Assembly (NCBI GenBank): GCA_049568075.1
Contig: CP144911.1
Origin: Gottfriedia sp049568075
Lineage (GTDB): Bacteria; Bacillota; Bacilli; Bacillales; Bacillaceae_G
DNA length: 64,000 nt
Direction: 5' to 3' (one strand)
Below the pieces are notes generated by a model that saw only the letters and a list, made by a program, of their open reading frames with translations, ran no database searches and was not told the DNA's origin. A program made the translations under genes and the position numbers. Positions 49,510 through 58,234 of the stretch are shown here, piece after piece (the stretch's first letter is position 1; each line of letters begins with the position of its first letter).

Positions 49510-51741
49510 TTATCCAACTCTTTTAGAGGGTTCATCGATTTTATTTTTTGTAAATGGAAACCACCAATTCCATTTTCCAAATAACTGCATTAAGCTAGGA
49601 ACTAAAACTAAACGAACGATTGTAGCATCCAAGAAAATGGCTATAGCAATCCCGATTCCCATCTGTTTAACAGGTACCATATCAGTAAAAGCAAATGCCC
49701 CTGTAATAACAATCATAATGGATGCCGCTGATGTGATAATACGACTCGTCGATACTAACCCTTCTCTTGTTGAATAAGTATTATCTTCCGATTCATAGTA
49801 TAGCTCTTGCATTCTCGACATTAAAAATACTTCATAGTCCATACTTAAACCGAAAACTAATCCAAAGACAAACACTGGCAAAATCAACATGATATCAGAT
49901 TGAGGTAAGCCAAAATTACCACCTTGGAATAGCCAAGTAATGATTCCAAACGTTGCACTTAAAGATAATACATTCATTAAGATCGCTTTGATTGGAATGA
50001 TAATGGACCTAAATGCAATCATTAATATGATAAAAGTACTAACCATGATTACAAGTAAACCGTATACAATATTATCTGTAATTTCATCAAATAATTCTTG
50101 TTCAAATTTCACTTGACCACCTATAGTATAGTCAAGTCCTTCAATTTTCCCATTGTATTTATCTTCAAAATCTCTTACCCATTGCTTCCCTTTTTCTGAT
50201 TTTGGATCAGAATTCAAGAATACTTGAATATAAGTTTTATTCTTTTTTATATAGGCATCAATCGCAGGCTGAATTTTTGATGCGTTTGGAGATTTTAAAG
50301 CAGGTAATAATTGCTGAGCGTTTAAATTAACTGCATTCAACACACTTTTAACTTCATAAACATTTTTGTCATCTTCAAGCTTTTTCTGTATTTTATCTAA
50401 TGCATTTACATTATTTTGCTTTAAAAAGTCTGTATTAGATTCTAGTACAATTGAGATTGTTCCATGTTTTTGAGCTTCGGGAAGAAAAGCTTTTTGATAT
50501 TTTTCATAATTAATTCTCGACGTTGCATCCTTTGGTAATGCATCAATTGTAGGGATATTTAAGTGCACATCCCTAATTGGAATGACGAAAAGACCTAAAA
50601 TGATTAATGATGTTAGTGCCATGATGATTGGTCTTTTCATAACGAAATTTGCAAATTTTCTCCAAACTGCTTGTTGTTGGTCTTGGCTTCGATTCGCAAT
50701 GGATTTTAACGTACCTTTATTAATATTTTTACCAAGAGCTGAAAGGACTGCTGGTAAAAGAGTTAAAGATAAAAATAAACTAACTAATACAACAACTGCA
50801 CCACTTATTGCGACACTTCTAAATAAATCAATATTTATGAAATACAGAGCTGATAACCCTATAAATACGCAAATACCAGAAAATATAATCGCTCTACCTG
50901 CAGTTGCAAACGTTATACTAATTGCTTCTTTCACTGTTGAATGGTTCTGTAATTCAGTCTTATAACGGCTTACGAATAATAAGGCAAAATCGATTGATAA
51001 TGCTAAGCCAATCATCGGTGCAACATTTAAGACAAAGATTGATAAATCAACATGCTCACCTATAAAGAATAAAATTCCAAATGTACTTAAAATACTTATC
51101 ATACCGATTATAATTGGAATTGCAGATGCAACTAAACTTCCAAATGCAAAAAATAGGACGATAAACGCAATCGGTACACCGATCATCTCTGCTTTCTTTA
51201 AGTCTTCTTGACTAGTTTTATTCATTACATCACTAATGATTGTAAATCCAGTTGTCCCTACCTTTACAGTATCATTTGAAAAAGACTCTACTTTTTTTGC
51301 AAATTTATTGTTTAGATCAACAAGCTTATCGTGATCCTTCTCATTATATAAAAGAGATAAGTAGGCAATATTATCTTTTTTCATACCCGGATTTATTAGA
51401 GGATGATGAAATTGTTTTATATTCTTTTCCTTTTGAACTTCCTTCACAATCCGTTCAATATCAGATTGGAAATCGACGCTTGTGGCACCTTTTTTTCGCT
51501 CGAGAATAATGATGAGTGAATCTGGCGATTGTTCAAATTCTTTTTCTAGCACATTCTTAGCTTTTTCATAATCTCCAGGTGTCCTAAAACCATCTCCATC
51601 TAAAATGCCAGGTAAATGCTTCGAATAAATACCTAGAATGATTGAAAATATAGCTAAAATTGCAATAACAATATACCGGAATTGATAAATCGATCGACCC
51701 ACCTTTTTCCAAGCACTATTTTCACTTACTGTACTTTTCAT
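49510..51741 (-). CDS. MMPL/RND family transporter
   Basis: This 743-residue RND-superfamily membrane protein has the layout of MMPL transporters: one N-terminal helix, a ~130-residue extracytoplasmic loop, five helices (about 185-345), a second loop and a second helical block (about 550-730). In the first block VAPMIGLALSIDFALLFVSRY and in the second VFGLVFGLSMDYEVFLMSRM carry the Asp-Tyr or Asp-Phe pairs used for proton relay. Relatives export lipids or drugs; the substrate here is unknown. The ATG at 51741 follows AAGGAGTGG. Confidence 0.9.
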   Translation of the reverse strand: MKSTVSENSAWKKVGRSIYQFRYIVIAILAIFSIILGIYSKHLPGILDGDGFRTPGDYEKAKNVLEKEFEQSPDSLIIILERKKGATSVDFQSDIERIVKEVQKEKNIKQFHHPLINPGMKKDNIAYLSLLYNEKDHDKLVDLNNKFAKKVESFSNDTVKVGTTGFTIISDVMNKTSQEDLKKAEMIGVPIAFIVLFFAFGSLVASAIPIIIGMISILSTFGILFFIGEHVDLSIFVLNVAPMIGLALSIDFALLFVSRYKTELQNHSTVKEAISITFATAGRAIIFSGICVFIGLSALYFINIDLFRSVAISGAVVVLVSLFLSLTLLPAVLSALGKNINKGTLKSIANRSQDQQQAVWRKFANFVMKRPIIMALTSLIILGLFVIPIRDVHLNIPTIDALPKDATSRINYEKYQKAFLPEAQKHGTISIVLESNTDFLKQNNVNALDKIQKKLEDDKNVYEVKSVLNAVNLNAQQLLPALKSPNASKIQPAIDAYIKKNKTYIQVFLNSDPKSEKGKQWVRDFEDKYNGKIEGLDYTIGGQVKFEQELFDEITDNIVYGLLVIMVSTFIILMIAFRSIIIPIKAILMNVLSLSATFGIITWLFQGGNFGLPQSDIMLILPVFVFGLVFGLSMDYEVFLMSRMQELYYESEDNTYSTREGLVSTSRIITSAASIMIVITGAFAFTDMVPVKQMGIGIAIAIFLDATIVRLVLVPSLMQLFGKWNWWFPFTKNKIDEPSKRVG

Positions 51742-51940
51742 TCTTCCACTCCTTATTTACATATCCTACCAATATCTTATCAAACTGATGTAAAATCGCC
51801 TATTGATTTATATTTTGAGTCAGAAAATAGAAAAAGAAAACTCTCTCGATTAAAGTCTTAAAGCGAAGACGCAGAGGGTAGTTGTCACCTCGTTGTAAAG
51901 TCTACATCGTTGCCATTGATCTTTTATCAATGTGTAAAAA

Positions 51941-51982
51941 AACGCCCATAATATAAATCAAATGATTTATATTAGAGCGTTA
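51941..51982 (-). terminator. Terminator of the DUF212 gene
   Basis: There is an imperfect long stem (51941-51960 / 51963-51981) with a U-run on the minus strand; it overlaps the stop codon. Farther downstream (51830-51935) two smaller hairpins can form, but no gene is visible there. Confidence 0.75.
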
Positions 51983-52405
51983 AAATTTTGAAACTATGAT
52001 GGCAATGATGATGCCAATTAATGCTCCAACAACAACTTCATATGAAGTATGACCTACTAGTTCATTTAATGCTTTATAATTTTTAATTCTTCCATGAAAA
52101 AAATCATTTAATAACTTTGCATGTTTACTAACTGCCAATCTTACACCTGAAGCATCATACATAATAATCGTCGCAAAAATTGCTGAGATTGCGAAAGTAA
52201 CATTTCCAAAACCTTCTGTTAATCCAACACTTAATGCTAATCCAGTAACTGTTGAGGAATGTGAACTTGGCATACCACCAGAAGCAAAAAACTTAGATAT
52301 ATCAAATTCTTTTTCTTTAAATAAATGGATAATGACCTTTAAAAACTGCGCAATAAACCACGCTATAATAGCTGAAATTAATGGTTCGTTATGAAGTATC
52401 GTCAA
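51980..52405 (-). CDS. Divergent PAP2 family (DUF212, YuiD-like) membrane protein
   Basis: This 141-residue membrane protein of the divergent PAP2 / DUF212 family has motif GGMPSSHSSTVTGLA near residues 43-57 and GHTSYEVVVGALIG near residues 117-130. Both resemble the phosphatase motifs of PAP2 enzymes, with the first His and Ser present. About four helices are predicted. A lipid-phosphate phosphatase activity is possible but not shown. The TTG start at 52405 follows AAAGGAGG. Monocistronic. Confidence 0.88.
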   Translation of the reverse strand: MTILHNEPLISAIIAWFIAQFLKVIIHLFKEKEFDISKFFASGGMPSSHSSTVTGLALSVGLTEGFGNVTFAISAIFATIIMYDASGVRLAVSKHAKLLNDFFHGRIKNYKALNELVGHTSYEVVVGALIGIIIAIIVSKF

Positions 52406-52582
52406 AAGGAACCTCCTTTAAGTGTAACTAATTGTTATTCCATTATTATCTTTCTTAAATAATTGTATATTCATTAATAGCTTATAAGAACAAAATTATT
52501 TTTGTTAAATATTAAAATGTAAAGCAGATTTACTTTTGTATCAATATTATTTTGTTTTTTTCTTATTATTTTTATTTAATAG

Positions 52583-52691
52583 TTGACATATAATGGAGAA
52601 TTCCAATCACATAATACAAGATTATGAAATATATAAATTTTTAATAAATTATCATTTTTGAAATTGACAATCCATATAATTCTGATAGACT
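52583..52691 (+). promoter_or_regulatory. Promoter region of the sulfate-assimilation operon
   Basis: Two TTGACA hexamers are present (52583-52588 and 52664-52669). The second has a fair -10 (TAGACT, 52686-52691) 16 bases downstream. Between them TGGAGAATTCCAAT (52594-52607) resembles half of the CymR recognition motif (..ATTGGAATT..) when read on the minus strand. No S-box or T-box leader is visible. Confidence 0.3.
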
Positions 52692-52721
52692 TAGTTGTAA
52701 TTAAATTCTAGGAGGAAGCTC

Positions 52722-52865
52722 ATGAGCCAAACCAACGACTTAACACCCATCCTTGAGGTCGTGGAATCATTACTTAATGGTTTAAGATTTGGAACAATCA
52801 CATTAGTCGTTCAAGATGGGAGAATTATTCAAGTAGAAAAACAAGAAAAAATACGATTAAAGTAA
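52722..52865 (+). CDS. yezD: YezD family (DUF2292) small protein
   Basis: This 47-residue protein, with core ILEVVESLLNGLRFGTITLVVQDGRIIQVEKQEK, matches the YezD/DUF2292 family of very small proteins often found with sulfur-assimilation genes. The pattern (a helix, then two or three strands ending near a Lys/Glu tail) suggests a small folded domain. Function is unknown. The ATG at 52722 follows TAGGAGGAAG. It is the first gene of the sulfate-assimilation cluster, but a strong terminator-like hairpin separates it from cysH. Confidence 0.88.
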   Translation: MSQTNDLTPILEVVESLLNGLRFGTITLVVQDGRIIQVEKQEKIRLK

Positions 52866-52870
52866 ATAGG

Positions 52871-52950
52871 GTTCCTGCTGACTAGAAAAACTAGAGGCAG
52901 CTCAAGTCTACGTATGAAAAATGTAGATTTGAGCTGCCTTTTATTTTTAG
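52871..52950 (+). terminator. Strong stem-loop between yezD and cysH, possible attenuator
   Basis: A 17-bp stem with one G-U pair (52895-52911 / 52923-52939) is followed by TTTATTTTT. Just upstream, CTGC..CTAG-AAAAA-CTAG..GCAG (52874-52900) can pair and would use part of the terminator's left arm, so two mutually exclusive folds are possible. No known ligand-binding leader is recognisable. Confidence 0.7.
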
Positions 52951-52988
52951 GATAACTTGGCTTCTTATGTCAATTGGAGGAAAAGTAA

Positions 52989-53690
52989 ATGAGAATTGAA
53001 AATTGGAATGAGAAAAGTATACCTGACTTTTCGATTGATAATGAAACAAAAGGTGCACTTGAAGTACTCGAATGGGCTTACAAAACCTATCGTGATGATT
53101 TAGTTTATGCTTGTAGCTTTGGAGTTGAGGGAATCTTATTAATTGATTTAATTTCAAAAGTAAAACCTGATGCAAAGGTTGTTTTCTTAGAGACCGGCCT
53201 ACATTTCAAGGAAACTTATGAATTAATAGACCGCGTGCAAGCTAAATATCCAAGCTTACAAATAGAAAAGAAAACACCAAGTCTAACTTTAGAAGAGCAA
53301 GCTAATATTCATGGAGATGAGTTATGGAAGCGTGAACCAAATAAGTGCTGTAATATTCGCAAAATCTTACCACTTCAAGAAGCTCTAAAAGGTGCTCCAG
53401 CCTGGGTGTCAGGCTTAAGAAGGGAACAATCTCCTTCAAGACAAAAAACAGAATTTCTTAATCTAGATAATAAGTTCAGTTCAATTAAAATTTGTCCCCT
53501 AATCCATTGGACTTGGAAGGAAGTTTGGCGATATGTATATTACAAAAATCTTCCATACAATCCATTACACGATATAGGTTACCCAAGTATTGGTTGCGAG
53601 GTATGTACATTACCGGCTTCAAATTCTTCAGATAGCCGATCTGGTCGTTGGTCTGGTTCACAGAAAACTGAATGTGGATTACATGATTAG
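52989..53690 (+). CDS. cysH: Phosphoadenylyl/adenylyl-sulfate reductase
   Basis: This 233-residue enzyme reduces (P)APS to sulfite with thioredoxin. The 4Fe-4S ligands of the APS-reductase type are present (KCCN, then GCEVC), as is the C-terminal catalytic cysteine in the ECGLH tail. The PP-loop (CSFGVEG) and GLRREQSPSR, which bind the nucleotide sulfate, are clear. The iron-sulfur signature suggests that it can use APS directly, although cysC is also encoded. The ATG at 52989 follows TTGGAGG. It is the first enzyme gene of the operon, 38 bases after the stem-loop. Confidence 0.95.
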   Translation: MRIENWNEKSIPDFSIDNETKGALEVLEWAYKTYRDDLVYACSFGVEGILLIDLISKVKPDAKVVFLETGLHFKETYELIDRVQAKYPSLQIEKKTPSLTLEEQANIHGDELWKREPNKCCNIRKILPLQEALKGAPAWVSGLRREQSPSRQKTEFLNLDNKFSSIKICPLIHWTWKEVWRYVYYKNLPYNPLHDIGYPSIGCEVCTLPASNSSDSRSGRWSGSQKTECGLHD

Positions 53691-53769
53691 TTGTCTATAT
53701 TAGATGCTAAAAAATGAAAGTTTATTCTTACTAACTATTAAAATAGGAAATTTTAAGGAGTGTTTAGAA

Positions 53770-54921
53770 ATGAGTTTACCCCCACATGGCGGAGTCTTAA
53801 TTAATCGATTTAATCCAGAAGTTACTGTTAAGGATGGTTTGAAGGAAATTCCTTTAGATTTAATTGCGTTAAGTGATCTAGAGTTAATTGGAAATGGAGC
53901 TTATAGTCCCCTAACTGGTTATTTAGGAAAGGATGATTATGAGCAAGTCGTAAGCACAATGAGATTAAAAGACGGGACTGTATGGAGTATTCCAATTACC
54001 CTTCCTGTGAGTGGACAAATAGCTAGCAATCTAAAACTGGGAGAACAAGTTAAACTAACTTTTGAAAATAATGTGTATGCATTGTTAAAGATTGATGATA
54101 TTTATACTCCTAACAAATTACTTGAGGCACAGTTTGTTTATGGTACAACTGACACACACCACCCTGGAGTAGCAAAAATGTATTCGCGTGGTGATGTTTA
54201 TTTAGGTGGCGAAGTAACTGTTATTAGACAAATTAATCGTACTCAATTTACTGAACATTATTTAAGTCCAAAAGAAACGAGAGAAAAATTTGCATCATTA
54301 AATTGGAAGAAAATAGTTGGCTTTCAAACTCGTAATCCAGTTCATCGTGCCCATGAATATATTCAGAAAACCGCACTAGAAATTGTAGATGGTTTGTTCT
54401 TAAACCCATTAGTTGGAGAGACAAAATCGGACGATATTCCTGCAGAAGTCCGAATGAAAAGCTATAAAGTCTTACTTCAAAACTATTATCCTACAGATCG
54501 AGTATTTTTAGCCGTATTCCCTGCCGCTATGCGATATGCGGGACCGAGAGAAGCTGTGTTCCATTCGATTGTTAGAAAAAATTATGGCTGCACACATTTT
54601 ATTGTTGGGCGTGATCATGCTGGCGTTGGCAATTACTACGGAACTTATGATGCACAAAAAATCTTTCAAAATTTTTCGCAAGATGAATTAGGAATCTCTC
54701 TCCTATTCTTTGAAAATAGTTTCTATTGCACAAAGTGCGAGAATATGGCATCAACCAAAACATGCCCGCATGGTAGCGACCATCATGTAACATTATCAGG
54801 TACGAAGGTTCGTGAAATGCTAAAAAAAGGTGAACTTCCTCCTTCTGCTTTTAGTAGAAAAGAAGTTGTTGAAGTACTAATTGAAGGTTTAAAAGAACCT
54901 GAATCAATTTCAGTAGAATAG
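53770..54921 (+). CDS. sat: Sulfate adenylyltransferase (ATP sulfurylase)
   Basis: This 383-residue homo-oligomeric ATP sulfurylase makes APS from sulfate and ATP. Catalytic motifs are QTRNPVHRAHEY (QxRN and HxxH), GRDHAGVGNYYGTYDA and the C-terminal zinc-type CTKCENMASTKTC cysteines. The frame extends 22 codons upstream, but TTAAGGAGTG precedes the ATG at 53770 and the family N-terminus PPHGGVLINRF starts there. It lies between cysH and cysC in the operon. Confidence 0.95.
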   Translation: MSLPPHGGVLINRFNPEVTVKDGLKEIPLDLIALSDLELIGNGAYSPLTGYLGKDDYEQVVSTMRLKDGTVWSIPITLPVSGQIASNLKLGEQVKLTFENNVYALLKIDDIYTPNKLLEAQFVYGTTDTHHPGVAKMYSRGDVYLGGEVTVIRQINRTQFTEHYLSPKETREKFASLNWKKIVGFQTRNPVHRAHEYIQKTALEIVDGLFLNPLVGETKSDDIPAEVRMKSYKVLLQNYYPTDRVFLAVFPAAMRYAGPREAVFHSIVRKNYGCTHFIVGRDHAGVGNYYGTYDAQKIFQNFSQDELGISLLFFENSFYCTKCENMASTKTCPHGSDHHVTLSGTKVREMLKKGELPPSAFSRKEVVEVLIEGLKEPESISVE

Positions 54922-54933
54922 GAGAAAAGTTGA

Positions 54934-55530
54934 ATGTCTAAAAATATCGTTTGGCATCAAGCTAGTATTTCAAAAGAAGACCGTCGTCAAAAAAACAATC
55001 ACCACAGCTGTATTTTATGGTTTACTGGTTTATCTGCTTCAGGTAAATCGACGATTGCTAACGAGATAGCAAAAGCTTTATACCATCTTAATGTTCAACA
55101 ATACGTATTAGATGGTGATAATATTCGTCACGGCTTAAACAAAGATCTAGGTTTCACTGATTTTGACAGAACCGAAAACATAAGACGAATTGGTGAAGTA
55201 GCAAAACTTTTTGTTGATAACGGGCAAATCGTCTTAACGGCTTTTATCTCCCCTTTTATTGCTGATCGAAATATCGTTCGGTCATTAGTCGAACAAGACG
55301 AGTTTATTGAAGTTTACGTAGAATGCTCTGTTGAAACTTGTGAGAGTAGAGATCCGAAAGGACTTTATAAAAAAGCAAAAAATGGAGAAATTCAAAACTT
55401 TACGGGGATCAGCTCTCCGTATGAGGCACCAATAAATCCAGAAATTACATTAAATACTGATAAGCAATCTGTACAAGAATGTGTTGAAACAATAATTCAA
55501 TTTTTAAAGAGTAAAAATTATATTGGGTAA
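54934..55530 (+). CDS. cysC: Adenylyl-sulfate kinase
   Basis: This 198-residue P-loop kinase phosphorylates APS to PAPS. Walker A is GLSASGKSTIA, the Asp-rich lid is LDGDNIRHGLNKDLGF, and the segments TENIRRIGEVAKLF and ISPFIADR are typical. The ATG at 54934 follows AGGAGAAAAG, 12 bases after sat. Presence of both CysC and an Fe-S-type CysH leaves open whether APS or PAPS is the main substrate. Confidence 0.95.
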   Translation: MSKNIVWHQASISKEDRRQKNNHHSCILWFTGLSASGKSTIANEIAKALYHLNVQQYVLDGDNIRHGLNKDLGFTDFDRTENIRRIGEVAKLFVDNGQIVLTAFISPFIADRNIVRSLVEQDEFIEVYVECSVETCESRDPKGLYKKAKNGEIQNFTGISSPYEAPINPEITLNTDKQSVQECVETIIQFLKSKNYIG

Positions 55531-55541
55531 GGTGATGTTCG

Positions 55542-57164
55542 ATGGCATTTGAAAAAATTTGGAAAGACAATCTTAAGCTAAATGAAACTGAAAAAAAGAA
55601 ACTCGTTAAAGATGGACTTAAAATTTATGATGACATCCCCTACTATGCTGAAAATGGGTTTGATTCAATTCCAAAAGATCAATGGGATTTATTCAAGTGG
55701 GCTGGATGCTATTTACAAAAACCAAAGGAAGCCGGATATTTTATGATGCGAGTTAATGTTCCGTCTGGCATATTAACAAATGAACAGCTTATAACATTAG
55801 CAGAAATCGCTCGTGATTATGGTCGAGATGTATATGATATTACAACCCGACAAGCGATCCAATTTCATTGGTTAACAATTGATCAAATACCAGATATTTT
55901 CACTCGTTTAGAAAAAGTTGGGCTATCTAGTGCTGGTGCATGTGGTGATATCACACGTAATATCGTTGGAAATCCACTTGCAGGGATCGATCCAAATGAA
56001 TTATTCGATACTACACCGATCGTAAAGGAAATTTATGAATTCTTTCAGTTTAATGAAGAGTTCTCCAATCTACCTAGAAAATATAAAATGTCGATCAGTA
56101 CAAATAAAAATAATGCGTCAAATGCAGAAATTAACTGCATTTCATTTATTCCGGCTATTAAAGAAATTGACGGCAAAGAAACTTCTGGTTTCCATTTAAA
56201 AGTTGGTGGTGGGCTTTCTTCTGCTCCACATTTAGCTCAAGAACTAGATGTTTTCTTATTACCACATCAAGTGAAGGAAGTTGCTATCGCCGTTACAACA
56301 ATCTTTAGAGATTATGGCTACCGTGAGAAACGCCATCACTCTCGTTTAAAGTTTTTAGTCGCTGATTGGGGCGTTGAAAAGTTTAAAGAAGTTTTAGAAG
56401 GATATACAGGTAAGCTATTAACAAAAGGATCTGGCTTTGAAGAGTCATGGAATGCAGGATATTTTTATGGAGTTCATCCACAAAAGCAAGAAGGTTTAAA
56501 TTATGTTGGATTAAGTATACCTGTTGGAAGATTACATTCTAAAGAAGTTTTTGAGTTAGCTAGAATTGTTAAAAAATACGGTAATGGTGAAATACGTAAT
56601 TGTAATTCACAAAATTTAATTTTGCCAAATATTCCAACTGAAAATATTGATGAATTATTGAAAGAACCAATTCTTGAAAAATTCACTCCAATACCGCCAA
56701 AATTTATTGGTTATTCTGTTGCTTGTACCGGAAGTGAATACTGCAATTTAGCTTTAGTCGAAACGAAGGCTCGTATGAAGGACACCGCTTCTTATTTAGA
56801 TGAAAAAATTACTTTAGATGTACCTGTTAGAATTCATATGGTTGGTTGCCCTAACTCTTGTGGTCAAAGAGCAATCGCTGATATAGGACTTCAAGGAATT
56901 AAGGCTCGTAATGAGAAAAAAGAATTAGTAGAGGCTTTTGAAATCTATGTAGGTGGTACATTAGCCAACGGTGGTAAATTAAATGAAAAATTAAAAGGGA
57001 AGGTTGAATCCCCTGCCCTCCACCTAGTATTAGAAAAATTCTTGCAGCACTTTAGCGAAAACAAACTACCTTCAGAAACCTTTTTAGATTATGTATCAAG
57101 AGTTGGAATTGAAGAATTACAAGCCTATTTAACTTCCATTCTTGAAACTGTTAATGCATCTTAA
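55542..57164 (+). CDS. Siroheme-dependent sulfite (nitrite/sulfite) reductase
   Basis: This 540-residue single-subunit reductase of the ferredoxin-type sulfite/nitrite reductase family has two duplicated ferrodoxin-like halves. The 4Fe-4S/siroheme ligands are in ACTGSEYCN and MVGCPNSCGQ (C-x5-C ... C-x3-C). Siroheme-contacting residues lie near TTRQAIQFHW and TRNIVGNPLAG. From its operon context it should be the sulfite reductase making sulfide, replacing the two-subunit CysIJ used by B. subtilis. Electron donor is probably a ferredoxin encoded elsewhere. The ATG at 55542 follows AAGGTGATG. Confidence 0.93.
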   Translation: MAFEKIWKDNLKLNETEKKKLVKDGLKIYDDIPYYAENGFDSIPKDQWDLFKWAGCYLQKPKEAGYFMMRVNVPSGILTNEQLITLAEIARDYGRDVYDITTRQAIQFHWLTIDQIPDIFTRLEKVGLSSAGACGDITRNIVGNPLAGIDPNELFDTTPIVKEIYEFFQFNEEFSNLPRKYKMSISTNKNNASNAEINCISFIPAIKEIDGKETSGFHLKVGGGLSSAPHLAQELDVFLLPHQVKEVAIAVTTIFRDYGYREKRHHSRLKFLVADWGVEKFKEVLEGYTGKLLTKGSGFEESWNAGYFYGVHPQKQEGLNYVGLSIPVGRLHSKEVFELARIVKKYGNGEIRNCNSQNLILPNIPTENIDELLKEPILEKFTPIPPKFIGYSVACTGSEYCNLALVETKARMKDTASYLDEKITLDVPVRIHMVGCPNSCGQRAIADIGLQGIKARNEKKELVEAFEIYVGGTLANGGKLNEKLKGKVESPALHLVLEKFLQHFSENKLPSETFLDYVSRVGIEELQAYLTSILETVNAS

Positions 57165-57180
57165 AGAAAGTCGGTGACAT

Positions 57181-57399
57181 ATGTTTTTATATCGATTTGA
57201 GGCAACAATCGAAAGTCGTATCGTTCCAATTGTTATATTAGCTAGTGATGATGAAAAAGCATTTAAACTAGTTGATACAGAACTTGAAAAGTTTTATGTT
57301 AAGAAACCGGACGTTAAAGAACTACTGATGTATGAAAAAAAGAAAGTTAGTCAAAGTGGTGGATTTGTTTTAGATTTAGAAGTTTTAAGTAAACGATGA
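57181..57399 (+). CDS. DUF3906 family protein
   Basis: This 72-residue protein, beginning FLYRFEATIESRIVPIVILASDDEKAF, matches the DUF3906 family. Members of this family that I recall occur in Bacillus sulfate-assimilation operons. It looks like a small mixed alpha/beta soluble protein. Function is unknown. Its position between the sulfite reductase and the siroheme genes suggests a role in siroheme or sulfite reductase maturation or in electron delivery, but that is a guess. The ATG at 57181 follows GGTGA. Confidence 0.85.
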   Translation: MFLYRFEATIESRIVPIVILASDDEKAFKLVDTELEKFYVKKPDVKELLMYEKKKVSQSGGFVLDLEVLSKR

Positions 57400-57415
57400 T
57401 GATGAGGTGTGTGGA

Positions 57416-58201
57416 ATGATTGGAAAAGTTTATTTAGTTGGTGCTGGACCAGGGGATGTTGATCTAATTACAGTAAAGGGACTAAAGTGCATTCAAAATG
57501 CAGATGTCATTATATATGACCGACTAGTTAATAAAGAACTATTAGAGTATGCAAAAGAATCCGTCGAGTTAATATACGCTGGTAAACTCCCAAACTACCA
57601 TGCATTAAAACAAGAAACAATAAATGCTTTCTTAGTAAAGTATGCAAAAAAAGGAAAAAACGTAGTTCGCTTAAAAGGTGGAGATCCATTCATTTTTGGT
57701 CGTGGTGGTGAAGAAGCAACTTATCTTGTAGAACGTGGTGTCTCTTTTGAAATCATTCCTGGCATTACATCAGGTATAGCAGCTCCAGCTTATGCTGGTA
57801 TACCTGTCACCCATCGTGATTATAGTAGTTCCTTTGCTTTTGTAACAGGTCATTGCAAAGAAGAGGATACGGTTAAATGGGCCTCTTTAGCAAAAGGCAT
57901 TGACACACTAGCAATTTATATGGGAGTTAATAACTTACCATATATTCGTCATCAACTAATTTCAAATGGAAAACATCAAGACACACCCGTTGCCCTGATC
58001 CACTATGGTACTACAGAACAACAGCGAACTGTCATTAGTACATTAAAAAATGTAATAACAGACGTTGAAAAAGAAAAAATAACCAATCCTAGTATGATTA
58101 TCGTAGGAGAAGTCGTTAAATTACACCATCAATTACAATGGTTTGAGACTAACTATAACGCGATTACTGAACAGAAAAACATTAATTATTCAAGTCTATA
58201 A
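57416..58201 (+). CDS. cobA: Uroporphyrinogen-III C-methyltransferase
   Basis: This 261-residue SAM-dependent enzyme methylates uroporphyrinogen III twice to precorrin-2, the first step of siroheme synthesis. Motifs of the SUMT family are VGAGPGDVDLITVKG at the start, KGGDPFIFGRGGEE and PGITSGIAAPAYAGIPVTHR, and the C-terminal NPSMIIVGEVV. The frame begins three codons upstream, but GAGGTG precedes the ATG at 57416. It works with SirB downstream; no precorrin-2 dehydrogenase gene is found in the operon. Confidence 0.94.
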   Translation: MIGKVYLVGAGPGDVDLITVKGLKCIQNADVIIYDRLVNKELLEYAKESVELIYAGKLPNYHALKQETINAFLVKYAKKGKNVVRLKGGDPFIFGRGGEEATYLVERGVSFEIIPGITSGIAAPAYAGIPVTHRDYSSSFAFVTGHCKEEDTVKWASLAKGIDTLAIYMGVNNLPYIRHQLISNGKHQDTPVALIHYGTTEQQRTVISTLKNVITDVEKEKITNPSMIIVGEVVKLHHQLQWFETNYNAITEQKNINYSSL

Positions 58202-58234
58202 ATTCTCCCTTAAAATGAAATGAGGTGCTTTAGA

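Noticed and set aside
51780..51940. Nested small hairpins downstream of the DUF212 terminator considered as a small RNA
   Set aside because: Stems are short (5-7 bp), there is no clear promoter, and the region lies between a terminator and the MMPL promoter; evidence is too weak to call.
52406..52721. S-box (SAM) riboswitch ahead of the sulfur operon
   Set aside because: The conserved S-box sequence blocks are not visible in either strand of this region.
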